Source of the DNA: Rugalucina vietnamica
Lineage: Eukaryota > Mollusca > Bivalvia > Lucinida > Lucinidae
Length of the DNA: 64,000 bases
Direction of reading: 5' to 3'
Assembly: GCA_964017185.1 (NCBI GenBank)
Contig: OZ024884.1
Coordinates: forward strand, 16,948,548 to 17,012,547
The translations under genes were made by a program, and so were the position numbers. Under the pieces are notes generated by a model. It was not told the origin of the DNA and did no database searches. It saw only the letters and a program-made list of their open reading frames with translations. Positions 53,759 through 64,000 of this stretch are shown here, in pieces; within the stretch, counting starts at the first letter, position 1, and the number at the start of each line of letters is the position of its first letter.

Positions 53759-54749
53759 AGCTAGATCCCTTGTTTGTGATGCGATACTGTCTGTTAGTGT
53801 GCGCTAATATACTATGATTGGTCTGGTCTGACAGTAATGCATGGACCTTGCAATTTTACATAAATACCTAATATTCAAACCATTGAACTTGCTTATTCAT
53901 GAATTAATAATAAAAAGACATAAGACAATGGAGAAAATTCAAAGAAAAAATAGGGGATATACGTCAAAAATCACTTGTACCAGAGCTGAAAATAAACCTA
54001 TGATTCTGAGAGTGGTATAAAATGAAGGCTAGGGAAATGAACGATCACCAACAAGTCTGATACAAGTACAATCCAATCTTCAATCTCATGAATATTAATG
54101 AAAACTTTAGAAATAGAAAGTAAAAAAAAATCAATAAATAAATAAATAAAATAAAATAAAATAAAATAAACGGGTGATCCTACAAAATGACTTGTACCTC
54201 GGCCACAAAAGTATTAACGTGCTGAAAATGGTATCAGCTGATTGCTAGGACAATGTTCTATTTTTTTTTTATAATGTAAATATCTAAATAATAAACTAAA
54301 TAATCTAGATACATGTATATAAATAATTTGATATTTTTGTGGTATGGATATTAATTAGAAAGATATTTTAGAGAACAATCACTGAATAATAACGGGCTAC
54401 ACCATTAAAACCGCATATACATGTACTCTCGACTGCCACTAGCTTAAGAAAGCTCAAAGTGGCATCAAATAATTGCTAGGTTAAGATATTTAAAACATAT
54501 TTATTGGCAACCAAGATTGGCGATTTTGTTGGAGCTTAACCTTCAATTTTCTATTATTTTCATGATTTTTTCGAATTTTACGTAGTATTCATAAGAATCA
54601 ATAAAATACGGTTTATCTAAGAATATATGGTTTATACGCAAGACAATATGGCAATAGTGCATTGTACAAGCATTATACTAACTAGTAAATTTTACCCGTC
54701 TCGACGTAGCAGTAAGATGATTGCGGCGATGAAGACAAATAAGACAAAA

Positions 54750-57720
54750 ACATGACCAACAGAAAAAAACCCCATAAATTTGACCTTTGACCTCGACGAC
54801 CTTTGACCCAATTGGACCCATTAATCTTAATTAGGAATCAACCTGTATACACTTATCAAGTTTCATGCAAATCGGACCAAGGACTGCCGAGATATAAAAA
54901 TTTGACCTTTGACCTCGATGACCTTGACCTTTAAAAATGAACCCCTCGAGGTAATATCCGGGGCCGCCCTCAACCTTCCCACCAAGTTTGGTGAAGATCG
55001 GCCCGAGGACCTGAGAGAAGTAGGGGAACAAACAGAAAAAAACACACATAAATTTGACCTTTGACCTCGATACTCGATGACCTTTGACCCAATTGGACCC
55101 ATAAATCTTAATCAGGGATCAACCTGTATACACTCACCAAGTTTCATGCAAATCGAACCAAGGACCGCCGAGATACAGAAATTTGACCTTTGACCTCGAT
55201 GACCTTGACCTTTAAAAAATGAACCCCTCGAGCTAATATCCTGGGCCGCCCTCAACCTTCCCACCAAGTTTGGTGAAGATCGGTCCAAGGACCTGGGAGA
55301 AGTAGGGGAACAAACAGAAAAACACATAAATTTGACCTTTGACCTCGATGACCTTGACCTTTAAAAAAATGAAGGACCCGGGAGTAGTAGGGGAACAAAC
55401 AGAAAAAAACATAAACTTGACCTTTGTCCTCGATGACCTTGACCTTTCAAAAAATGAACCCCTCAAGCTAATATCCGGGGCCGCCCTCCACCTTCCCTCC
55501 AAGTTTGGTGAAGATCGGCCCAAGGACCTTGGAGGAAACAGAAAAAAAACATAAAATTGACCTTTGACCTCGATACTCGATGACCTTTTACCCACATGGA
55601 CCCATAGATCGTAATCAGGGATCAAACTGTATACACTCACCAAGTTTCAAGCAAATCGGACCAAGGACTGTCGAGATACAGAAATTTGACCTTTGACCTC
55701 GATGACCTTAACCTTTAAAAATGAACCCCTCGAGCTAATATCCGGGGCCGCCCTCAGCATTCCCATCAAGTTTGGTGAAGATCGGCCCAAGGACCTGGGA
55801 GAAGTAGGGGAACAAACAGAAAAAAACCCCATAAATTTGACCTTTGACCTCGATGACCTTGACCTTTCAAAAACGAAGCCCTCAAGCTAATATCCGGGGC
55901 CGCCCTCCACCTTCCCTCCAAGTTTGGTGAAGATCGGCCGAGATACAGAAATTTGACCTTTGACCTCGATGACCTTGACCTTTAAAAAATAAACCCCTCG
56001 AGCTAATATCCGGGGCCGCCCTCAACCTTCCCACCAAGTTTGGTGAAGATCGGCCCAAAGACAAATAAGACTAAATAACCAAATAATCAGGGATCAACCT
56101 GTATACACTCACCAAGTTTCATGCAAATCGAACAAAGGACTGTCGAGATACAGAAATTTGACCTTTGACCTCGATGACCTTGACCTTTAAAAATGAACCC
56201 CTCGAGCTAATATCCGGGGCCGCCCTCAACCTTCCCACCAAGTTTGGTGAAGATCGGTCCAAGGACCTGGGAGAAGTAGGGGATCAAACAGAAAAAAAAA
56301 ACCCATAAATTTGACCTTTGACCTCGATTACCTTGACCTTTAAAAAAATGAAGGACCCGGGAGAAGCAGGGGAACAAACAGAAAACCCCCCCATAAATTT
56401 GACCTTTGTCCTCGATGACCTTGACCTTTCAAAAAATGAACCCCTCAAGCTAATATCCGGGGCCGCCCTCCACATTCCCTCCAAGTTTGGTGAAGATCGG
56501 CCCAAGGACCTTGGAGGAAACAGAAAAAAAAACAAATTTGACCTTTGACCTCGATACTTGATGACCTTTGACCCAATTGGACCCATAGATCTTAATCAGG
56601 GATCACTCTGTATACACTCACCAAGTTTCATGCAAATCGGACCAAGGACTGCTGAGATACAAAAATTTGACCTTTGACCTCGATGAACTTAACCTTTAAA
56701 AAATGAACCCCTCGAGCTAATATCCGGGGCCGCCCTCAACCTTCCCCCAAGTTTGGTGAAGATCGGCCCAAGGACCTGGGAGAAGTAGGGGAACAAACAG
56801 AATAAAAAACCATAAATTCGACCTTTGACCTCGATGACCTTGACCTTTCAAGAAATGAACCCCTCAAGCTAATATCCAGGGCCGCCCTCCACCTTCCCTA
56901 CTTGGAGGGAAGGTGGAGGGCGGCCCTGGATATTAGCTTGAGGGGTTCATTTTTTGAGATCGGCCGAGATACAGAAATTTGACATTTGACCTCGATGACC
57001 TTGACCTCTAAAAAATAAACCCCTCGAGCTAATATCCGGGGCCGCCCTCAACCTTCCCACCAAGTTTGGTGAAGATCGGCCCAAGGACCTGGGAGAAGTA
57101 GGGGAACAAACAGAAAAACCATAAATTTGACCTTTGACCTCGATGATTTTGACCTTTCAAAAAATGAACCCCTCAAGCTAATATCCGGGGCCGCCCTCCA
57201 CCTTCCCTCCAAGTTTGGTGAAGATCGGCCGAGATACAGAAATTTGACATTTGACCTCGATGACCTTGACCTTTAAAAAATGAACCCCTCGAGCTAATAT
57301 CTGGGGCCGCCCTCAACCTTCCCACCAAGTTTGGTGAAGATCGGCCCAAGGACCTGGGAGAAGTAGGGGAACAAACAGAAAAAAACATAAATTTGACCTT
57401 TGACCTCGATGACCTTGACCTTTAAAAAATGAACCCCTCGAGCTAATATCCGGGGCCGCCCTCAACCTTCCCAGCAAGTTTGGTGAAGATCGGCCCAAGG
57501 ACCTGGGAGAAGTAGGGGAACAAACAGAAAAAAAACATAAATTTGACCTTTGACCTCGATGACCTTGACCTTTCAAAAAATGAACCCCTCAAGCTAATAT
57601 CCGGGGCCGCCCTCCACCTTCCGTCCAAGTTTGGTGAAGATGTGAAGATCGGCCCAAGAACCTGGGAGGAGTAGGGGAACAAACAAACAAACAAACAGAC
57701 AAACGTTGCTCAAATTATAG
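54750..57720. repeat. About 150-bp tandem array rich in TGACCTTTGACCT motifs
   Basis: The unit is 'aaatttgacctttgacctcg', 'atgaccttgacctttaaaaa', 'atgaacccctcgagctaat', 'atccggggccgccctcaacc', 'ttcccaccaagtttggtgaa', 'gatcggcccaaggacctggg' and 'agaagtaggggaacaaacag'. A second unit type adds 'aatcagggatcaacctgtat' and 'tcaccaagtttcatgcaaat'. I count about 16 exact TGACCTTTGACCT words. Open frames on both strands reflect the repeat and are not genes. Confidence 0.92.
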
Positions 57721-59239
57721 TATGATAATATATTCAGGGCTTAAAGGGTATTGGCAGTCCATATATATGTTATTTTGTTTGTAAATGTATACCGTCTTCA
57801 TTTTCGGTGACTTTCTTTTTCTAATTTATAAAGGTCCCATTCATATCCATACAACAAAAATATCTAATAATTTATATATCTGATTACGTGAGTATACAGC
57901 ATTGTTCAAGTAATCATTTGATTCCAATTGCAGCCTTCTATGTCTATCAGTAATTAAGATACATGATTTTTACATGGTTTCCGTCTTAATTCTTCCGCAT
58001 TTGTATTCCACTTTGTAAAAATTTTATTAATGGTAATGAAAAAAAAATCCAATGACATATATTTCAGTATAGGGTTGTTTAATATTGCCCCAAACAACCA
58101 TTTGCTACCATTTTAAGCACCTTAGCTATTTGATTATCGAGATACAAGTCATTGTGTAGGATTACCTGTTTATTTTTCCATTTTTATCTTTATTTTTTTT
58201 CTCTAAATTATTCATGAATATTCATGAGAAGATCAGGTTATTCTAATACCAGACTTCAGTGCGATTGCCATAGCCTTCATTTGATACCTCTTTCAGTATC
58301 CTAGACTTATTGACAGCTCTGGTGCAAGTTATTTTGTATGTATACTCCCTATCTTTTTCACCATTTTTCTCCGATTTTTTTTCCTTTTTACTAGTATTCA
58401 CGAATAAGCAAGTTATATATTATGTATTTATGTTAAATTGCTACGTCCATGCATTACTATTAGACCAATCAAAGAATCTTTGAGCATATTGCTGGTGGGA
58501 TACTTTAGAATCACCTTATAGGGGGTGGGCGTAGCAACTATGTAATTTTACATCATGCAAATGTGTTCACTTTTGAGGACAATATTCAATGGCATTTCGG
58601 TGGTCCCTCTGACCAAACTGTCAGCCATAAGACTTTGTCCTCAAGTGCAAAAATGATCTTATATAACCTACCCAATACCCTTAAATGGCAAAAGTTTTCC
58701 CCTTGTTTCACCCGATGTTCAACATTTTTATCAGTATTCATGAATATGCAAATGAGATGATTATCATATACTCCCATGACATCAATATTATTGTATTACT
58801 GGTGCAATAACAAAGTGTCATAATCATAGTGTATGCATAGAATTGGTTTATTCATGTTTTTCTTTTTTAATATTTTAATTTTAAGCCATTTGTAATGTTT
58901 TCATTAAAATTCATGAATATACAAATTAGATAATTTGCATTACTTACCATATGGACCAAAGGACTATGCCTCAGTTTTAACCTGAGACCAGATTCAGTGG
59001 CTAGTAATAGCAGAGATACGATCAACTTTGTAGGTACACACCATGCTTATGAGTCACGTTAATGGTTGTCATGGAAATCATGCATGTGTCATAGTGCAAA
59101 TGTGTTTATTGTTGAGGAAAAAATGCTTTGCATTTCGGGATGCCCAGTGAACGATTTGACATCCATGAAAAATTGTCTGGGGGTTTTAAGGTAAGTCAAA
59201 TTAGCCCCCAGGGAATGAATTGGAACGTTTTATATGATA

Positions 59240-60345
59240 TGTCAACAATACAAAGATAAGATAAGATAAGATTTATTCGGGTTATAAGATTACACATATA
59301 CAAAGAAAAGACTATAGTCATGAATAAAATATGATGAGTTTCAGCTAAGAGATATAGCACTTAGAAAACCACATAATCATCTATAAATTAGAACATTTAT
59401 AATTTTATAATTATGTGAACTAACAGTTTAGAACTTTTACTTTGTATTTATGATTTGTTCTTTAACCCATGGATATCCCATAAAAGCTCGAGAGCTTATT
59501 TCCAATGGGGTCCATTTTGGGATTGGGGACGGTCAAGACTTTGGTATTTGGAAAATCCATGTTAAAATTATACAAAAAATTAAATTAATATATCAGATAA
59601 TTAAAAAATTGAATTTCAAAGAGTACTTTAGACATATCACAGCACATCACATAACATAAATCACATTACAAAAATATCACAGATTCTGAATTGTATTCGA
59701 TATCAGCATTGTATAGACTAGATAATGGATGGACTAGGCGCAAGTAATGAACAGACTTGAGATATTTTATGCCAACTGACACTAATGATACATTAAAAGT
59801 ACATGCATATATTTTGATCCTCAGACACATTTTTGTAATTGTAAGAACTTTTTAACTTCAAACTTAAATTTTACGCTGTCTTTTATACTTTTGATACTAT
59901 CAGGCAAACCATTCCAGTCCTTTATAGCACTGTAATAGAATGTATTAGAAATAGAGCCCTGACAATTTGGAATAATAAAATTATGCTCACTAGCTCTTGT
60001 GTGATACCTGTGAGTATCCTTAATACTGACAAAGTTGTCTTTCATATATGAGGGACATTTATTGTTTACTATTTTATGTACATGATTTAATTTGAGCTGT
60101 TTCACTCTTGTGTCAACATTGACTAAATTTAACTCTGACAATATTGCATTTGTAATCCTTTCTCTGGGTCCTAATTGTTTTATAAATCTAATGACTTTGT
60201 TTTGGGCAACTTGAAGCTTTCTTTTACACCGGTTACACTGAACATGTCCCCCAAACTTTTTCAATACCTCTTTGCTAAGCTCTTGATGGCCTTCTAACAT
60301 TCTTTCAAAACTATTTAGACAATCATATAGATGTGTTCCCATATC
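59240..60345 (-). mobile_element. 5'-truncated LINE 3' end with GATAA-repeat tail
   Basis: Minus orientation. The tail 'aagataagataagattta' lies at 59255-59275. The open frame 59821-60342 encodes the C-terminal domain of a LINE reverse transcriptase: CNRCKRKLQVAQNKVIRFI, LGPRERITNAILSELN, QLKLNHVHKI and IKDWNGLPDSIKSI. The catalytic domain is absent. It lies within the second foldback element. Confidence 0.8.
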
Positions 60346-61750
60346 TTGGGTAAGATCTTCATTGGTGATAGGTTAACAATGGAAGTGTGATAAGTCCTTC
60401 ACAGGTTTTCAGGGTAAAGAAGAATAACTTTCCCAGGTGACTGATTGATTCTATGTGAAGTTATTTCAAATGAGCCGCATCATGAGAAAACAATGTGATT
60501 TCTGATCAGGCTCCACACAAACCAAGCTGTACAAGCGCAGACTGGAAATTTTGGATTTAGGAAGTAGAGGAATTGTAATATCCATATAGTGAAAACAAAG
60601 GCGCTTATCAGCTACACAGTTACTGTGACCCTATTCTGCGCCTTTGTTTTCTCATATGTGAAATGTTTGTTTTACCATTGAAGTGTCTCAAATAAATGAT
60701 TAAGAAGTTTTGAGGAAAGTATAATCAGTAAAAATTTTGTTTTGCAAGTCACTATCCCAGGGAGGTACTCTGAAATTGTCTAGTCCTCGTGATCACATAG
60801 ATTCAACACACTAAAACAGTATTATTACATGTATTCAGTTGTGGATGATACGGTGGCTGAAAAACTAGAGAAATGCAAGCATTAATTGCTCTTAGCTGAG
60901 GTTCTGTATTTCTTCCATGTTGAAATCCACAAATATCCATAACTATAACATCACCATTAATGATCTTATAATCTCATCATCGTGTCCTTCAAAAGTTAAG
61001 TCCAGAACGTCAAAAAAAAAATCAAAACTTTCTAATGTTGTTAGAAATGTATAAACATTCTTTTCAAATTTGATAGACTGTTACCAAGTTAATTTCCAGG
61101 TACAGAAAAACATTTCATAGATGGTTTTATAACTTCTCAAACAACTTTTTAAGGAACTTCTCAAAGGGTGTTGATATGCAAAAGATTAATGACTGTTTTC
61201 TATTGTGATGAAGACCATTGGGAAGATAAGCTTCAAAACTTCATGAAATGAACTATGAAATCCTTTAAGAAGTTGGTTAAGAACACAGCAAGTTACCTTC
61301 CTTTAACTTCATTTCGATCTTCATGTGATAGGTTTACAAAAGGAAAATGATTAGTATATTATGGTTGGCCATTGTAGACTCAACAGACTTTGCCACTTTC
61401 TATTGTGAAGAAATCATGTACCAAGATTTTATATGGAGATTAGTTTCAACTTCTTTCATTACTTGCCTAACTAATTTCCAATGAGTTTGTAAAAACTCTA
61501 CAAAGAATCAATCAGTCACCTGGGAAAGTTATTCTTCCCACTCTGAAAATATGTGAAGGACTTATCACACTTCAATTGTTAACCTATCACCAATGAAGAT
61601 CTTACCCAAGATAAGGGAACACATCTATATGATTCTTTTCATAGTTTGGTAAGAATATTGGAAGGCAATCAAGAGCTTAGAAAAGAAGTATGAACAATGT
61701 TTGGGGACATGTTGAGTTTAATGGGTGTAAGAAGTTTACAAAAACCAGAA
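60346..61750. repeat. Inverted duplication of a LINE segment around a 1.1-kb spacer
   Basis: 60200-60460 and 61500-61740 are inverted copies: 'gggtaagatcttcattggtg' with 'caccaatgaagatcttaccc', and 'cctgtgggaaagttattctt'-like text on both sides of 'gactgattgattc'. The spacer holds a family A element (60471-60690) and about 800 unassigned bases. Confidence 0.7.
60471..60690. mobile_element. Family A element, copy 14, diverged
   Basis: ATGAGCCGCATCATGAGAAA at the left, 'aattttggatttaggaag', 'aacaaaggcgcttatcagc', and a right end decayed to 'ttttaccattgaagtgtctca'. Confidence 0.72.
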
Positions 61751-62579
61751 TACCAGGCTGAACAGGAATAATCAAAAATAGCGTTTAGTAATACAATTCT
61801 CACTTCTGTTATGGTTAAAAGTTTGTTTATTGCACGTAAGAACAATAAAAATCGTAGTTAAAACAACAAAATTTTCTGTGACCGCCATCTTGATCGAACC
61901 GAACCTACTTGGAGTTGTAATTATAATTTCTACAAATTGTTTTAAGTGTAGTATTTGTAGCGAACTATTTACGGCGGTGCGGTTAGGTGTTGTTATTACT
62001 AGGAAAGATCATTGGGACTGCTACATATCCAAAACTACTATTTAAAGAAAACTGAATCTGAAATTCATGACCACAAAAACGTACTACATGTACATACACT
62101 GTGCAATCTCCTCTGAACTGATTTTTCGTTGCAAAAGCTATACTTGCATCTATTCCATAATAGTATTAAAGTATATTTCTCAAATTCTTCTGTTCATTCA
62201 TGATTTCTATTACTGCGTGTCAGGTTTTTAGCATGAAAAGCATAATTAGGCTGATAAACATATCATTTGTGACAAATTGGAAAACAAAACAGAGATTTTA
62301 GAACGATAATGTACCTAGTTGACCTTTGATCTCACCGTGACCTTAGGCGCGGCATCCGCCCTGGTACACTTTGTCATACCCCAAAGAACATTTCTAGCAT
62401 GGATGCCGAGCATCAACAAAAATGCCATCAAAACCATTTTCTAGAGGCCGTAGAAATTATAGCAGGTAGTCTATCTGATTAATTTTACTTAAATTGACTT
62501 AAGTCCAATTCGCATGCGCCAAATATACGCATGAGTAAATTTACTCCGGTTTGTAAAGTTATTCCAGTGTGCAAAATCA

Positions 62580-63344
62580 ACCTGCGTTCGCATGTTTTGA
62601 GCTCACCTGAACCGAAGGCTCACAGGTGAGCTTATAGTATAGGTTTTCACCTGGCGTCCGTCCGTCGTCCGTACGTCCGTCCGTCGTCGTCGTCCACCAT
62701 TCCTCTGAAAATCAAAGCCAATCAAAGCCAAATTTTATAGGAAGCCTCTATAGGAAGGGGAACCAATATAAGAAATCCAGGTCACATGACCAAGATGGCC
62801 ATATATGTTAAGAACCCTTCAAAAATCTTCTACTAATGAACCGGTGGACCGATTTCAACGGAACTTGGTATGAAGCCTCGATGGCTCGAGCACTACAATG
62901 TATATATAAACCATCACCCTGTGATGACCTTCACCTATTTTACGGCAAGGTCAACATAGGTCGCCAATGCATTTGAATGGGGAACACTTTTAAAATGTCA
63001 TTTAAAGTGAAAGTCTTGCAGGAAATGGGCAGTAGGACTGAATATTATTGATTCTAAAAACAGTACCCCAGGGGGTCATATGCCCCAACCCCGGGGCAAT
63101 TTACGTGTATATCTCAATTATATTCAAACATCTTCTTCTCTGAAAACACCTGGCCAATCAAGGCCAAATTTTATGTGAAGCATCTATAGGAAGGGGCAAC
63201 CAATGTGTATATGAATATTTCAGGTCACACGGTCAAGGTCAACATAGGTCGCCAATGCATTTGAATGGGGAAAACTTTTATAATGTCATTTAAAGTGGAA
63301 GTCTTGCAGGAAATGGGCAGTAGAACTGAATATTAATGATTCTG

Positions 63345-63380
<36 letters not shown>

Positions 63381-64000
63381 AAACTGGACCCCAGGGACTC
63401 ATCTGCTCCCACCCCGGGGCATTATACATGTATATTATCATAATATTCAAACATCTTCTCCTCTGAAACCGCTTGGTCAGTCAAAGCCAAATTTTATGTG
63501 AAGCAATCTATAGAATGGGGGAATCAATGTGTATATAAATAATCTAGGTCACATGACCAAGATGGCCGCCATGCCCATATACGGTAAAAACCCTTCAACA
63601 ATCTTCTTCTCCGGAACTGGTGGACCGATTTCGAAGAAGCACGAAGCATTGACGGCTAAAGTACTACAATATGTATATTAATCATGACCCTGTGGTGACC
63701 TTGACCTATTTTATGACAAGGTGAACATAGGTCGCCAATGCATTTGGATGGGGAAACTCCTTAAAAGTCATTTGAGGTAAAAATCTTGCAGGAAATGGGT
63801 ATTAGGACTGAATATTAATGATTCTAAAAAAAATGGACCCAAGGGCTCATATGCCCACACCTCGGGGCAATATACATGTACATGTATAATACCATAATAT
63901 TCAAACATCTTCTCCTCTGAAACCGCTCGGCCGATTAAAGCCAAATATGTGAAGCATCTATAGAATGGTGGAACCAATGCATATATTAATAATCTAGGTC
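62580..64000. repeat. Diverged 300-450 bp repeat modules with GAGCTCACCTGA leader
   Basis: Opens with a palindrome, 'gagctcacctgaaccgaagg' and 'ctcacaggtgagctta', then 'ggcgtccgtccgtcgtccgt'. Four modules follow near 62700, 63135, 63455 and 63905. Each has 'cctctgaaa...gccaatcaaagccaaa', 'tttta(t/g)aggaagcctctata', 'aaccaatgtgtatata', 'ccaggtcacatgaccaagat' and 'aggtcgccaatgcatttg'. An A43 run is at 63338-63379. The array runs off the window. Confidence 0.82.

Larger units (their letters stand above)
49050..53790 (-). mobile_element. Nearly full-length LINE, inactivated by in-frame stops
   Basis: In minus orientation it carries the end of ORF1, then an endonuclease/reverse-transcriptase ORF2 and a 3' UTR of about 650 bases with an AATAAA word near 49070. 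The 5' end is truncated within ORF1. It is inserted in a foldback element within an intron of the M12B gene, antisense to that gene. No frameshifts were seen, only nonsense codons, so decay is recent. Confidence 0.9.
48252..62470. mobile_element. Second foldback element of the 22-kb family, expanded by nested insertions
   Basis: The left arm (48252: TAGTCGGCCATGCTTG, 'taatgctcggcatcca', 'ggtcaaaggtcaac') matches the right arm of the 22250-26215 element in reverse. The right arm (61800-62465: 'ctagttgacctttgatctc', 'ccgagcatcaacaaaaatgc') matches that element's left arm. Core motifs recur at 48950-49040, 53810-54700 and 57750-59220. The LINE at 49050-53790 interrupts a core block that is continuous in the first copy ('cacgcccac...' left, 'gattggtctg...acagtaatgcat' right). 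Other insertions are the array at 54750-57720 and the block at 59230-61750. Confidence 0.75.

Noticed and set aside
55112..57694. Several open frames with LGRSSPNLVGRLRAAPDIS-like peptides
   Set aside because: They are the same stretch of the roughly 150-bp repeat unit translated again and again; the frame breaks at every unit border.

Overview
The window is eukaryotic and AT-rich. Its genes are split by many introns, and most of the DNA is repeats and transposon relics. I infer a mollusc, probably a bivalve. The reasons are the density of small palindromic elements, the GAGCTCACCTGA-type module at the right end, the tRNA-derived SINEs with a CGGGTACTCCGG core, the mixed LINE relics and a mollusc-style reprolysin gene. 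This is inference; no species can be named from the sequence alone.

Genes, all on the + strand. (1) 3746-9587: a complete six-exon metallophosphoesterase of the MPPED1/MPPED2 family, 328 codons. All splice phases agree and all the expected metal-binding motifs are present, including a histidine that mammalian MPPED2 has replaced by glycine. A second, diverged copy of its last coding exon lies just downstream (9645-9812). (2) 17504 to beyond 48223: the first eight exons of a secreted M12B (reprolysin/ADAM-like) zinc metalloproteinase. They encode a signal peptide, a propeptide, an RSKR furin site and the first half of the catalytic domain. All seven exon junctions agree in phase. The exon with the HExxH zinc site is not in the window, so the gene runs off the right edge. 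(3) 33128-36084: a tentative small gene of four phase-compatible exons nested in intron 6 of gene 2. I do not recognise its product.

Mobile DNA. Four LINE (non-LTR) relics are visible: 31500-33180 (+), 49050-53790 (-, nearly full length, three in-frame stops in ORF2), 59240-60345 (-) and a short 3' end at 15140-15220 (-). Tiny inverted-repeat elements recur throughout: family A (GAGCCGC ends, 14 copies or fragments), family B (central CCGCCTCGGCGAGGCGG hairpin, about 14) and family C (GCTCAGCTCAGCTGAG, 4). Three large (about 4 kb) noncoding foldback elements lie at 22250-26215, 43390-47062 and 48252-62470. The last has grown to about 14 kb through nested insertions. The first lies inside a mariner-like pair of inverted repeats (21465-26443).

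Tandem arrays. A 39-bp minisatellite of about 61 copies (10504-12890), a 30-bp minisatellite (8620-9010), a 185-bp array inside the 43-47 kb foldback, a roughly 150-bp array rich in AGGTCA-type motifs (54750-57720), a roughly 300-bp array (37650-38900) and diverged 300-450 bp modules at the right end (62580-64000).

Most of gene 2's length is introns stretched by these insertions. The eight exons total 1021 bases over more than 30 kb, and the intron after exon 8 holds the 14-kb nested element complex.
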